64,000 bases of DNA from Chryseobacterium sp. BGARF1 (GCF_001677955.1 NZ_LELA01000073.1:83052-147051); one strand, 5' to 3'; shown: positions 25,406-35,012, numbered from the stretch's first letter. Translations and numbers: made by a program. Notes: generated by a model not told the origin, from the sequence alone.

Positions 25406-27415
25406 ATGACTCAAAATAAATCTTTGTTTCAAAAAGAATTGGTTCAGGAAGCATTGAAGCAGTCTTTTGTGAAACTGAATCCTAAACTGATGTTTAAAAA
25501 TCCTGTCATGTTTCTCGTATGGCTCGGTACATTGGTGATGTTTTTCGTAAGCATCTGGACTTTGACAGGAGAGAAATCTCAGGGAAGTTTTGCATATAAT
25601 TTTACGGTTTTCATCATTCTTCTCCTCACCGTTCTGTTCGGAAACTTTGCTGAAGCAATTGCCGAAGCAAGAGGAAAAGCTCAGGCAGACAGTCTTCGTA
25701 AAACCAGAGAAGAAACACCTGCAAAACTTCAAAATGGCGAAACTATTTCTTCATCTAAATTACAGAAAGGTGATGTTTTTGTTTGTGAAGCCGGAGACAT
25801 TATTCCTTCAGACGGAGAGATCATTGAAGGTCTTGCCACAATTGATGAAAGTGCGATTACCGGCGAATCCGCTCCTGTGATCCGTGAATCGGGTGGTGAT
25901 AAAAGTTCTGTGACAGGAGGAACAAAAGTTTTGTCCGACAAAATTGTGGTACAGGTAACTACACAGCCGGGAGAAAGCTTTTTAGATAAAATGATTGCTT
26001 TGGTAGAAGGTGCTTCAAGACAGAAAACGCCGAACGAAATTGCATTGACCATTTTACTGGCAGGTTTTACATTGGTGTTTATCATTGTTTGCGTAACGTT
26101 AAAACCGTTTGCTGATTATTCTAATGTCACGATTACCATTGCATCATTTATCTCACTTTTTGTGTGTCTGATTCCTACTACAATTGGCGGATTATTATCT
26201 GCGATCGGTATTGCCGGAATGGATAGAGCATTACGAGCTAATGTGATTACAAAAAGTGGTAGAGCAGTAGAAACAGCCGGAGATATCGACGTTTTACTTT
26301 TAGATAAAACCGGGACAATTACCATCGGAAACCGTAAAGCAACAAGTTTTTATCCTGCTAACCAAGTTGATGAAATACAATTGATAAAAGCAGCGGTTTT
26401 AAGTTCAATGGCGGATGAAACTCCGGAAGGAAAATCGATTATTGAATTGGCAGGAATCAATCCTTTAAGCTACGAAATAAATAACCCTCAATTTATCAAA
26501 TTTACGGCAGAAACCAGAAGCTCAGGAATTGATTTTGATGAAACCCGCATTCGAAAAGGAGCTACGGATGCCATCAGAAAAATATCTGAAGCAGCTGGAA
26601 ACACTTTCCCACAAGAAATAGATTTAAAGGTTAAAGAAATTTCTCAAAATGGTGGAACGCCATTGGTGGTTTCAGAAAATGAAAAAGTTTTGGGAGTTAT
26701 TGAACTTCAGGATATTATTAAACCCGGAATCAGTGAACGTTTTGACCGTCTAAGAAAAATGGGTATTAAAACCGTAATGGTTACCGGAGATAACCCGCTT
26801 ACCGCAAAATTTATCGCAGAAAAAGCAGGAGTAGATGATTTTATCGCAGAAGCAAAACCTGAAGATAAGATGAATTACATCAAAAAAGAACAAACTGAAG
26901 GTCGCCTGGTTGCGATGATGGGAGACGGTACCAATGATGCTCCCGCTTTAGCTCAGGCAGATGTGGGTGTTGCAATGAACAGTGGAACTCAGGCTGCAAA
27001 AGAAGCCGGAAATATGGTTGACCTTGATAATGATCCGACAAAATTAATTGAAGTTGTAGAAATTGGTAAACAATTGCTGATGACGAGAGGAACATTAACA
27101 ACATTCAGTATTGCCAATGACGTTGCCAAATATTTTGCGATTATTCCGGCATTATTTATCACAGCAATTCCTGCATTACAAGGTTTAAATATTATGAATC
27201 TTCACAGCCCGGAAAGTGCAATTTTATCTGCGGTAATCTTCAATGCGATTATCATTCCGATATTGATTCCATTGGCATTAAAAGGAGTGGCGTATAAGCC
27301 TATTGGCGCATCGGCTTTGTTACGACGTAATCTATTCATCTTCGGATTGGGTGGTGTGGTAATTCCATTTATCGGTATTAAAATTATAGACATCATCGTT
27401 TCCTTATTTTTCTAA
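25406..27415 (+). CDS. kdpB: K+-transporting P-type ATPase subunit B
   Basis: ATP-hydrolysing subunit of KdpFABC; 669 residues. P-type signatures are complete: the actuator motif [11 protein letters not shown], the phosphorylation site [11 protein letters not shown] (Asp300), the nucleotide-domain segment KGATDAI, and the hinge [21 protein letters not shown]. Hydrophobic helices lie around 35-80, 215-275 and 570-665. The protein looks intact and of normal length. Confidence 0.97.
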   Translation: MTQNKSLFQKELVQEALKQSFVKLNPKLMFKNPVMFLVWLGTLVMFFVSIWTLTGEKSQGSFAYNFTVFIILLLTVLFGNFAEAIAEARGKAQADSLRKTREETPAKLQNGETISSSKLQKGDVFVCEAGDIIPSDGEIIEGLATIDESAITGESAPVIRESGGDKSSVTGGTKVLSDKIVVQVTTQPGESFLDKMIALVEGASRQKTPNEIALTILLAGFTLVFIIVCVTLKPFADYSNVTITIASFISLFVCLIPTTIGGLLSAIGIAGMDRALRANVITKSGRAVETAGDIDVLLLDKTGTITIGNRKATSFYPANQVDEIQLIKAAVLSSMADETPEGKSIIELAGINPLSYEINNPQFIKFTAETRSSGIDFDETRIRKGATDAIRKISEAAGNTFPQEIDLKVKEISQNGGTPLVVSENEKVLGVIELQDIIKPGISERFDRLRKMGIKTVMVTGDNPLTAKFIAEKAGVDDFIAEAKPEDKMNYIKKEQTEGRLVAMMGDGTNDAPALAQADVGVAMNSGTQAAKEAGNMVDLDNDPTKLIEVVEIGKQLLMTRGTLTTFSIANDVAKYFAIIPALFITAIPALQGLNIMNLHSPESAILSAVIFNAIIIPILIPLALKGVAYKPIGASALLRRNLFIFGLGGVVIPFIGIKIIDIIVSLFF

Positions 27416-27523
27416 ATATCTAACTGGCTTGGCAAGGAGAAGATTTATTATCTTATCATACTTTTCGTCCTTTTAACAATCTCATTTCTTCTTGCCATTT
27501 GCCTTTCAATAAATTACTATAAA

Positions 27524-28090
27524 ATGAAAACACATATTTTACCTGCAATAAAACTGACAGCTTTATGCATCATTCTTCTTGCAATTATTTATCCGGTTTC
27601 TATTTGGGCAATTGCTCAGCTTTCACCTAATCGTGGGAAAGGAGATTTGATTACTCATAATAACAAAACCTACTATGCGAATATCGCACAGTCTTTTACC
27701 AGCGACAAATATTTTTGGTCAAGACCTTCTTCGGTAGATTACAATGCTGCAGGTTCGGGAGGAAGCAACAAAGGTCCATCAAATGAAGAGTATTTAAAAC
27801 AAGTTCAGGCTCGTATCGATACCTTTATGATGAAAAACCCGGGAATTGCAAAGTCAGAAATCCCTGCAGATCTGGTGACCGCAAGTGGAAGTGGACTTGA
27901 TTCAAATATCTCGGTACAAGCTGCGAAAATTCAGGCAAAAAGAATTGCTAAAAGCAGAAATGTATACGAGAGAGAAATAACCAACCTTATTGCTAAACAT
28001 ACCGAAAAACCATTGATTGGACTATTTGGTCCTGAAAAAATCAATGTTCTTAAATTGAATATCGCATTAGACCAATTGAGTGAAAAATAA
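27524..28090 (+). CDS. kdpC: K+-transporting ATPase subunit C
   Basis: Accessory subunit of KdpFABC that increases ATP affinity; 188 residues with one N-terminal membrane helix (LTALCIILLAIIYPVSIWAIAQ) and a periplasmic domain. Family motifs include FTSDKYFWSRPSSVDYNAAGSGGSN, of which the WSRPS and AAGSGGSN parts are diagnostic, and ASGSGLDSNIS near the C-terminal third. It is 108 bases downstream of kdpB, longer than the other gaps in the operon. Confidence 0.96.
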   Translation: MKTHILPAIKLTALCIILLAIIYPVSIWAIAQLSPNRGKGDLITHNNKTYYANIAQSFTSDKYFWSRPSSVDYNAAGSGGSNKGPSNEEYLKQVQARIDTFMMKNPGIAKSEIPADLVTASGSGLDSNISVQAAKIQAKRIAKSRNVYEREITNLIAKHTEKPLIGLFGPEKINVLKLNIALDQLSEK

Positions 28091-28172
28091 GTTTTAAAAA
28101 TCAATATTATCAACGTGAATTTTATTCAATGAAATTCTTTTATAGTACATGATAAAAACTTAAAAACATCTT

Positions 28173-28314
28173 TTACCGCAAAAGAATCAAAAGAAATGAT
28201 TGGAAAAGAGACATTCAAAAGTTCACAAAATGTGAGATTTTGAATTGTTGTTTGTTTTGTTAGCTTTTGAATAACTTATTTCATCTTAAAATCTTTTGTC
28301 TCTTTTGCGGTTAA
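28173..28314. repeat. Long imperfect inverted repeat between kdpC and the porin gene
   Basis: The outer arms TTACCGCAAAAGAATCAAAAGA (first 20 bases of interest from 28173) and, at 28292-28313, its near-complement pair over about 20 bases with few mismatches. A second nested stem (ATTCAAAA with TTTTGAAT) lies inside. Similar AACCGCAAAAGAG-type intergenic repeats are frequent in flavobacterial genomes from memory. It could moderate expression between kdpABC and the downstream genes. Confidence 0.55.
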
Positions 28315-28365
28315 GAAAATGCCGTGTACTAAATAAATTCTCCCACAATTTTTAATTTAAATCAA

Positions 28366-29445
28366 ATGAAAAAAATACTTTTTGTTTTGTTAGCTGTATG
28401 CGGAATCACTGCATCTGCTCAAAACGATTCAATCAAAAAATCACTTACAATAGGCGGATACGCTGAAGTTTATTACACAGCAGATTTTAATAATCCTAAA
28501 AACAATAACCGCCCAGGATTTGTGTATAGCCACAATAGAAATAACGAAGTAAACGTGAATTTAGCCTATATAAAAACTGCCTACAACACAGAAAATGTAC
28601 GAGCTAATCTGGCTCTCGCTGTGGGAACGTATATGAATGCAAATTATGCAGCCGAACAAGGGATTATGAAAAATGTTTATGAAGCTAATGCGGGTTTAAA
28701 GATTTCTAAAAAACATAATTTATGGATTGATGCCGGAATTTTCCCATCACATTTAGGTTTTGAAAGTGCGGTAGGAAAAGATAACTGGACGCTTACCCGA
28801 AGTCTTTTTGCCGACAATTCTCCTTATTTCGAAACGGGTGCAAAGATTTCTTACACTTCAGAAAGTGGGAAATGGTTTTTAAGCGGATTGGTACTCAACG
28901 GTTGGCAACGTATTCAGAGAGTTGATGGAAATTCTACTCCTGCATTCGGTCATCAGTTGATATTTAAACCAAACGAAAAATTGACCATTAACAGCAGTTC
29001 TTTCATAGGAAATGATAAACCCGACAGTATTCGCCAAATGCGATATTTCCACAATCTGTATGCGGTATATCAAATTAATAAAAAGTTTGGACTTACTGCA
29101 GGCTTTGACATCGGAGCTGAACAAAAAGCAAAAGGAAGCGACCAGTATACTATTTGGTACACGCCAGTTTTAATTGCAAAATACAATGCTACAGATAAAT
29201 TGAGTTTTACAGCAAGAGGAGAATATTATCAGGATGAAAAAGGAGTAATCATTTCTACAGGTACAGAAAATGGTTTCAAAACTTTCGGATATTCTTTCAA
29301 TGCAGACTATCAAATCTTTCCCAATCTTGTCTGGCGAACAGAAATTAGAAATTTAAGCAGTAAAGATGCTATCTTTATGAACAGAACAGATGAGTTTAAT
29401 AAAAATAGTTTGACAGCCACTACAGCTTTGGCAATTTCATTTTAA
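28366..29445 (+). CDS. Outer membrane beta-barrel porin of the kdp locus
   Basis: A 359-residue protein with a signal peptide (to ITASAQ) and amphipathic strands through to a C-terminal aromatic (ALAISF). The N-terminal strand (TIGGYAEVYYTADFNNP) and the INAGIFPSHLGFESAVG-like segment (WIDAGIFPSHLGFESA) fit the OprB-like/BBP2 porin group often found beside kdp in Bacteroidetes. It lies 10 bases upstream of the kdpD-like gene, so it shares their transcript. A role in potassium passage across the outer membrane is inferred from context only. Confidence 0.75.
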   Translation: MKKILFVLLAVCGITASAQNDSIKKSLTIGGYAEVYYTADFNNPKNNNRPGFVYSHNRNNEVNVNLAYIKTAYNTENVRANLALAVGTYMNANYAAEQGIMKNVYEANAGLKISKKHNLWIDAGIFPSHLGFESAVGKDNWTLTRSLFADNSPYFETGAKISYTSESGKWFLSGLVLNGWQRIQRVDGNSTPAFGHQLIFKPNEKLTINSSSFIGNDKPDSIRQMRYFHNLYAVYQINKKFGLTAGFDIGAEQKAKGSDQYTIWYTPVLIAKYNATDKLSFTARGEYYQDEKGVIISTGTENGFKTFGYSFNADYQIFPNLVWRTEIRNLSSKDAIFMNRTDEFNKNSLTATTALAISF

Positions 29446-29455
29446 ATGAAAAAAA

Positions 29456-30580
29456 ATGAATGAATCACGAAAATCAGCGGAAGAGTTTCTGCAGTTAATT
29501 AACAGTTCAAAACGGGGTAAACTGAAAATTTACATCGGAATGAGTGCAGGTGTAGGAAAAACCTACAGAATGCTGCAGGAAGCGCATGTGCTTCTTCAAA
29601 ACGGGATTGATGTAAAAATTGGCTATGTAGAAACGCACAATCGTAAAGAAACTCACGATTTGTTGGAAGGTCTTCCGATTATTCCCAGAAGAAAATTGTT
29701 TTACAAAGGAAAAGAGCTCGATGAGCTCGATGTTCCGGCGATTATCGTGTTGCGTCCTGAGATTGTTATTATCGACGAATTGGCCCACACCAATATTGAA
29801 GGAAGTAAAAACAAAAAAAGATGGCAGGATGTTTTTGAAATTTTAGACGCTGGAATTAATGTTATCAGCGCTGTAAATATCCAACATTTAGAAAGTCTAA
29901 ACGATGAGGTGAAAACGGTGACGGGAATTGAAGTTACCGAAAGAATTCCTGATACCGTTTTAGCTTCTGCCGATGAGGTTGTAAACATCGACCTTACTTC
30001 CGATGAATTGATTACCAGATTAAAAGAAGGGAAAATTTACGATAAAAGTAAAATTTCTTCTGCACTCGATAATTTTTTTAAAAACGAAAATATTCTTCAG
30101 CTTCGTGAGCTGGCGTTGAAAGAAGTTGCATCGCAGGTAACCAGAAAAGTAGAAACCGAAATTATAACCGGAAAAACTTTAAGGAAAGAAAAATTCCTTG
30201 CATGCATCAGTTCAAACGAAACGACGGCTAAAAATGTGATCAGAAAAACGGCGAGATTGGCAAGTTATTACAACAGTCAGTGGTTTTTACTGTATGTGCA
30301 GGTTCCTCGTGAATCGGCAGATAGAATTGCCCTTAACAAGCAAAGACATTTGATCAATAATTTTAAACTGGCTACAGAATTGGGAGCAGAAATCATAAAG
30401 ATTCAAAGTAAAAATATTGCAATGACGATTATGGAGCAGTGCGAAGAGCGTAAGATTACGACTGTTTGTATCGGAAAACCACATTTAGATATTTGGAGAA
30501 TTATTTTGGCAACAGACACTTTTAATTCCTTACTCAAAAGACTTTCAAAACAGAACGTAGATTTAGTAATTTTGTCGTAA
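29456..30580 (+). CDS. kdpD: KdpD-type sensor protein lacking the kinase half
   Basis: A 374-residue protein corresponding to the N-terminal cytoplasmic half of KdpD. It has the KdpD domain with Walker A (GMSAGVGKTYRML near residue 28) and the DELAHTN motif near residue 105, then a universal-stress-protein-like domain (about 250-374, FLACISSNETT onward). There are no transmembrane segments and no histidine kinase. The missing functions are supplied by the next gene, whose ATG overlaps this stop by one base (TAATG). Such split arrangements are known in Bacteroidetes. It likely senses potassium or K+/nucleotide status and signals through the kinase at 30580. Confidence 0.9.
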   Translation: MNESRKSAEEFLQLINSSKRGKLKIYIGMSAGVGKTYRMLQEAHVLLQNGIDVKIGYVETHNRKETHDLLEGLPIIPRRKLFYKGKELDELDVPAIIVLRPEIVIIDELAHTNIEGSKNKKRWQDVFEILDAGINVISAVNIQHLESLNDEVKTVTGIEVTERIPDTVLASADEVVNIDLTSDELITRLKEGKIYDKSKISSALDNFFKNENILQLRELALKEVASQVTRKVETEIITGKTLRKEKFLACISSNETTAKNVIRKTARLASYYNSQWFLLYVQVPRESADRIALNKQRHLINNFKLATELGAEIIKIQSKNIAMTIMEQCEERKITTVCIGKPHLDIWRIILATDTFNSLLKRLSKQNVDLVILS

Positions 30581-32307
30581 TGAAAATAAAAACAAAGCTT
30601 AATGCAGGCGTTGGTCTCCTGTTTTTTATGATAATTGTACTTTCCACTTTGGGTGGATGGTTTATTTATCAGCTTAAAAAAGACACGCAGAATATTCTTA
30701 CTGACAATTACAATACGTTGCAGTATTCCCGAAATATGCTGTTATCGCTTGAAGAAATTGGTAAAGAACCTTTTGCCATAGCAGAATTTCAAAAAAATCT
30801 TGATCTTCAACGTCAGAATATTACAGAAGATGGAGAAAAAGAAGCTACGAAAAATATACTCGCTCATTTTTCAGATTTAAAAAATAATGAAGGAAATTTA
30901 AATTTACATTCAGCCATTCGAAAAGATATTGCAGAATTGATGCAGCTGAATATGAATGCTATCCAGATTAAAAGTGGAATTGCTAATACAACCGCACAAA
31001 ATGCGATTGCCGTTATTTCTATCGCAGGAACATTGTGTTTTTTGATTGCTTTTATTTTGATGGTGAATCTTCCAGCCAATATTTCAAATCCAATCCGTGA
31101 ATTGACTTCGAGTATTCATCAGATAGCCAATCAGAATTACAGAGAGCGGGTACAGTTTGAAAGTAACAGTGAATTTGGTGAACTGGCGAGATCTTTTAAT
31201 ACGATGGCTGAAAAACTTCAGGAATATTCTGAAAGTCGAATTGATAAAATTTTAAAAGGAAAAAAACGCATCGAGACCTTGATCGACAATATGCACGATG
31301 CCGTAATAGGAATCGATGAAAACAGAAAAGTTCTTTTTGTAAATGATGAAGCCTTAAAAATTTCCGGTCTTAAAAAAGAAAACTTTGTAGGTAAACTCAT
31401 TCAGGATGTTGCTGTGAGCAATGATCTGGTGCGTGATCTTATTAAAGAGATTATTGATCCGGATGTAGAGAAAAATCCTGCCGAATTATTGAAAATTTTT
31501 GTGGAAGGAAAAGAAAATTATTTCGAAAAAGAAATTTTAGACATCAATGTAATTCCTACCGGTGAAAATGAAAGCCGCTTTATTGGTCAGGTGATTATGC
31601 TTCGAAATATTACGCCTTTTAAAGAGCTTGATTTGGCTAAAACCCGTTTTATAGGAACTGTTTCTCATGAATTTAAAACTCCTATTTCTTCGATACAAAT
31701 GGGATTGCAGTTATTGGAAAATGAAAAAATCGGCAGCCTTAATGAAGAGCAGCAAAAATTGATCAAAGGGATTGATGAAGATACATTGCGATTGCTTAAG
31801 ATTACAGGTGAACTATTAAATGTAGCTCAATTGGAAACCGGAGTAAGTCAATTGAATATTCGTCCGTTTAAGATTAATACAATGCTTGAAGAAGTCATTA
31901 AAACCAATAGATCTGCAGCTGATAAAAGACAAATATCTATTATTACAGATATAGGTTCAGGGTTAGATATCATCAATGCAGATCAGGAAAAGACGTTGTG
32001 GGTTCTCAATAATATTGTTTCTAATGCAATCCGTTATTCTTATGAACAATCAACTGTTACTATAAAAATTGAAAAGCTTGATTCTGACCATGTGAAGTTT
32101 TCTGTAGAAGATCAAGGTTTAGGGATTGATGAGCAATATCTGAAACATATTTTCACAAGGTATTTTAGAGTTCCTGGTACAAAAGCTGAAGGAACAGGTT
32201 TAGGGCTCAGTATCAGTAAAGAGTTTATTGAAGCACAACGTGGAAGCATTGCTGTAGAAAGCGAAGTAGGAAAGGGGAGTGTATTCAGTTTTATTTTAAA
32301 AAATTAA
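30580..32307 (+). CDS. Membrane histidine kinase (HAMP-PAS-HisKA-HATPase), partner of the KdpD-like protein
   Basis: A 575-residue sensor kinase. TM1 (about 10-32) and TM2 (about 144-165) flank a short periplasmic region (about 110 residues); HAMP (about 165-220, ANISNPIRELTSS), PAS (about 225-340, MHDAVIGIDENRKVLFVND), HisKA with SHEFKTPISS (His363) and an HATPase with N, G1 and G2 boxes (NIVSNAIRYS, DQGLGID, GTGLGLSIS) follow. It is translationally coupled to the kdpD-like gene. The probable target is the NtrC-type regulator at 20903. This pairing of an EnvZ-like kinase with a sigma-54 regulator is inferred from position. Confidence 0.88.
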   Translation: MKIKTKLNAGVGLLFFMIIVLSTLGGWFIYQLKKDTQNILTDNYNTLQYSRNMLLSLEEIGKEPFAIAEFQKNLDLQRQNITEDGEKEATKNILAHFSDLKNNEGNLNLHSAIRKDIAELMQLNMNAIQIKSGIANTTAQNAIAVISIAGTLCFLIAFILMVNLPANISNPIRELTSSIHQIANQNYRERVQFESNSEFGELARSFNTMAEKLQEYSESRIDKILKGKKRIETLIDNMHDAVIGIDENRKVLFVNDEALKISGLKKENFVGKLIQDVAVSNDLVRDLIKEIIDPDVEKNPAELLKIFVEGKENYFEKEILDINVIPTGENESRFIGQVIMLRNITPFKELDLAKTRFIGTVSHEFKTPISSIQMGLQLLENEKIGSLNEEQQKLIKGIDEDTLRLLKITGELLNVAQLETGVSQLNIRPFKINTMLEEVIKTNRSAADKRQISIITDIGSGLDIINADQEKTLWVLNNIVSNAIRYSYEQSTVTIKIEKLDSDHVKFSVEDQGLGIDEQYLKHIFTRYFRVPGTKAEGTGLGLSISKEFIEAQRGSIAVESEVGKGSVFSFILKN

Positions 32308-32366
32308 TGTAACAATAGTAAAACTACATTTTTTAATTGAAAAGCAATACAACATGATCTAAATTA

Positions 32367-32402
32367 AAAAAGTAGCTGGAAAAATATTTCCAACTACTTT
32401 TT
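32367..32402. terminator. Bidirectional intrinsic terminator
   Basis: AAAAAGTAGCTGGAAA and TTTCCAACTACTTTTT pair with one mismatch, flanked by A- and T-runs. It separates the plus-strand kinase from the convergent Lmo0937-like gene. Confidence 0.85.
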
Positions 32403-32420
32403 ATCTTTTTGTTTTACTCT

Positions 32421-32615
<195 letters not shown>

Positions 32616-32781
32616 CTAGTTATATGCATTTTCTGTGCCTTTATTGATTTTAAATGTCGTCTTCAAAAAATATTTTTTCTTTTTATATCTGATTTACAGA
32701 GGTTTAATTTTGGCAATGTGGTATTTTTTATTTTTGACAAAGCATAAAAAGATCCGGCTAAGGATCTTTTATAGTGAATGG

Positions 32782-33369
32782 TTAATCATTTATTGCTTTG
32801 GAGTTGAGATTGGTATCTGCAAGTTTCGAGAGCAAATCATTACAGTTTTTCTCTTCATCTAAGGTAGAAAGCAGCTGTTTAAGACAATCTTTTTCTTTAA
32901 GGATTTTTGCATATGCTGCCAAAGTTCCATACGTCGCAATTTCATAATGCTCAACTTTTTGCGAAGCAGCGATAATTCCTACATCACGCACTGCACCTGG
33001 TTTTGTTTCTTCCATAATGCTTTTGCCTTCATCTAAAAGTCCTTGCATTGCATCACATTTTTTCGCCTGCGGTTTTTTCTTTAATGCTTTAAAACATGCT
33101 TCAAGTCTTTTTAGCTGTTCTTTGGTTTCTTCCAAATGGTCGCCGATGGCTTTTTTAAGTTTGGGATCGGTTGCATTTTTCTGCATTTTGGGTAACGCTT
33201 TTGTAAGCGCTTTTTCTGCCCAGTAAATATCCTTTAAAGCATCTTCAAATAAATCACTCAGATTTTTTGCAGCATCTTTTTTTGCAGGAGTTTTAGCGGT
33301 AGATTTTACTGGGGATTTTGTCGTTTTTTTAGCTGAATCTTTTTTAGCAGATACACTTTTAGTTTTCAT
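32782..33369 (-). CDS. DUF892 (YciE/YciF-type) ferritin-like protein with lysine-rich N-terminal tail
   Basis: A 195-residue protein. Residues 1-36 are a histone-like tail dominated by K, A, S, T and P (KKTTKSPVKSTAKTPAKK). The rest is a four-helix ferritin-like bundle of the DUF892 family with acidic metal-ligand positions (LFEDALKDIYWAEKAL, HLEETKEQLKRLE, KVEHYEIATYGTL). DUF892 proteins accumulate under osmotic or oxidative stress and are thought to bind metals. The tail suggests DNA association, somewhat like Dps with basic tails; that is an inference. The spacing helix ends with KEKDCLKQLLSTLDEEK. Confidence 0.88.
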   Translation of the reverse strand: MKTKSVSAKKDSAKKTTKSPVKSTAKTPAKKDAAKNLSDLFEDALKDIYWAEKALTKALPKMQKNATDPKLKKAIGDHLEETKEQLKRLEACFKALKKKPQAKKCDAMQGLLDEGKSIMEETKPGAVRDVGIIAASQKVEHYEIATYGTLAAYAKILKEKDCLKQLLSTLDEEKNCNDLLSKLADTNLNSKAIND

Positions 33370-33434
33370 AAAAAATTTTGTTAGGTGGTTTATCTTTTAA
33401 AATTACAATTTTCAGACCATCGAAGGTAAATCCC

Positions 33435-33457
33435 TTACAATGTGGTATCTATTGTAA
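33435..33457. promoter_or_regulatory. Inverted repeat upstream of the DUF892 gene
   Basis: TTACAAT, nine bases, ATTGTAA: a perfect 7-base inverted repeat located 66-88 bases upstream of the DUF892 start, without a following T-run. The size and spacing are typical of an operator. The binding factor is unknown. Confidence 0.35.
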
Positions 33458-33479
33458 ATAGGAGGGTTTAAATAAAATG

Positions 33480-33707
33480 TTATTCTTCTTCTTTTTTAAA
33501 ACTAATGACTTCAAAAGCGTCATCAGAAGAATATTTTTTACAACTGTTATCATCAAATTTTTTAGGATTTTTCAGAAAATCATCGATGAATTTTTTGCTT
33601 TCATCAGTGTTGGCAGGTGAGATCACAAGATGATATTGTTTGAGTACCGATTCATCGGCATTTTTCAGAGATTCCTTTTTATGCAATAATGCTTCTTTAT
33701 GGTTCAT
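33480..33707 (-). CDS. Small charged hypothetical protein
   Basis: A 75-residue soluble protein rich in Lys, Asp and Glu (EALLHKKESLKNADESVLK, FLKNPKKFDDNSCKKYSSDD, FKKEEE). No signal peptide or membrane helix. It has one cysteine. It lies between the DUF892 gene and a secreted unknown on the same strand, so it may belong to the same stress-response group. No recognised family. Confidence 0.55.
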   Translation of the reverse strand: MNHKEALLHKKESLKNADESVLKQYHLVISPANTDESKKFIDDFLKNPKKFDDNSCKKYSSDDAFEVISFKKEEE

Positions 33708-33836
33708 AAATTTATATTTTTAAAATTATTATTAATTTTTACTTTCTTAATCAAAAGATCTTTAACAATAAACATGCCCACAAATTTCGCTACGCTTTGT
33801 ATTTAATTATTTTTCAGGTTATTGTATACAAAAAAA

Positions 33837-33855
33837 TGCCTACATAGTGTAGGCA
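33837..33855. repeat. Short perfect hairpin in intergenic DNA
   Basis: TGCCTACA, three bases, TGTAGGCA: an 8-base perfect stem in the 299-base gap between 33707 and 34007. Preceded by an A-run, it could terminate transcripts of the minus-strand gene 34007-34597, since the A-run reads as U in that RNA. The rest of the gap shows nothing coding. Confidence 0.55.
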
Positions 33856-34006
33856 ATTCAAGATCATAATAATATAATTGATTGTGGTGTGCATTACACA
33901 TTACAATTCATATGCCATGCATAGCTCGTGTGGTACCTAAACTTTAATTTTTTATTGAGAAAGGTTTAGTACAAGCATTTTATTGCTAACCATAATTAAA
34001 TATGAT

Positions 34007-34597
34007 TTACTCCAATTGATTTTCAGGATATCTAAAATTTAGCAACGTAGGTAAAGCTTTTAAAGCGATTTTCGTCGGTTTTTTCTTTTTCTTTTTTTCT
34101 GAGCCTAATAATTGGCTCACTTCAGTTTTTTCTCCTTTTACGAGATCAAATTTTGTTTCAGTCGTGGTATCTTTACCATCCCAAACGATTTTAGAGATTT
34201 GAATTAATTCAAACTTTCCGTTCTGATAACGGAATGTATAATACTCTTTTACATCTTTTATTTCACAATAGAGAATAAGGTTTCCATTTTCAATAAGTGC
34301 ACTCGGAACCTGGTCACCACCATATTTCCCATTAGGATATTGAGGATTAAAAACCTCTTTCGAAGAAAATTCTAATCTGAGTTTTCTGTTGGATTGAAGT
34401 AAAAAAATCTGCAGTTTCAAAGGTTGCTGTACGTCAACGGTATCCATCGTCAAAATGACCTTATCCTGCAGGCCGTCTCGGTTCAAATCACCCATTTCTT
34501 CTCTTACACGTACCGTAAAATGTTCGGTATTATTTTTTTGTTGCGCATAAATATTCAGGGAGGAAAAAACTAAAAATATCAGCAATGTGTTTTTCAT
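34007..34597 (-). CDS. Secreted hypothetical protein with a calcium-loop-like motif
   Basis: A 196-residue protein with a signal peptide (to NIYAQ), so periplasmic or outer-membrane facing. Near residue 36 the segment GDLNRDGLQDKVIL matches the DxNxDGxxD calcium loop of FG-GAP/VCBS-like repeats. The C-terminal region is very basic (GSEKKKKKKPTKIALK). FG-GAP-like proteins of this size often serve as secreted accessory proteins. No specific function can be assigned. Confidence 0.65.
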   Translation of the reverse strand: MKNTLLIFLVFSSLNIYAQQKNNTEHFTVRVREEMGDLNRDGLQDKVILTMDTVDVQQPLKLQIFLLQSNRKLRLEFSSKEVFNPQYPNGKYGGDQVPSALIENGNLILYCEIKDVKEYYTFRYQNGKFELIQISKIVWDGKDTTTETKFDLVKGEKTEVSQLLGSEKKKKKKPTKIALKALPTLLNFRYPENQLE

Positions 34598-35012
34598 GGT
34601 TTAAATAAAAGTTTATTAATGAATAAGAATGTTTTGTTTGGCTAAAAACTCATATCATCAATAGTTCGTTTAAAACAAAAAACACCCAAATTTTAACGGA
34701 CAAGATAAACAAAATCAGGAGAATAATAAAAAGATATTTGCAAGGTAAATTATTATGTTTTGTAAGACTATTATTTAGAAACTGAAGAAGGAGGTGTACT
34801 TATGATTTTTATTTTTTTAAACTAAGCTAATTTTTCTCTTAAATAATCAATAATCAAATTTGTCATTTTTAAAATATATTCTGTTAATTTTTAGAATAAA
34901 TTAATGATAATGTAGAATATGATAAAAATGGTTTATAAATAACTGTTTATCGGATTATTGTAAGTATTTTTGAGTCAGAAACAAATAATAAATAATTGAT
35001 TTTACCCTAGAT
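34598..35012. other. 415-base divergent intergenic region with a perfect Shine-Dalgarno and a 7-codon ORF
   Basis: Promoter region between the secreted unknown (minus) and the signalling operon (plus). At 34788-34795 there is AAGGAGGT followed at 34802 by ATG and the 7-codon frame MIFIFLN then TAA. A promoter-like TATTTTTG box lies at 34965-34972. No larger gene is present. Confidence 0.5.
34965..34972 (+). promoter_or_regulatory. Candidate -7 box of the CheB/CheR signalling operon
   Basis: TATTTTTG matches TAnnTTTG, 41 bases before the start of the first gene. A partial -33 (TTTA in CTGTTTATCGG, about 34946-34949) lies upstream. Predicted transcription start near 34979. Confidence 0.45.

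Noticed and set aside
25301..25732. 143-codon minus-strand frame between kdpA and kdpB
   Set aside because: Antisense to both kdpA and kdpB; Cys/Phe-rich shadow translation.
27430..27511. GGCAAG / CTTGCC complement between kdpB and kdpC as a regulatory hairpin
   Set aside because: The stem is only 6 bases with a loop of more than 60 bases, so it is too weak to claim.
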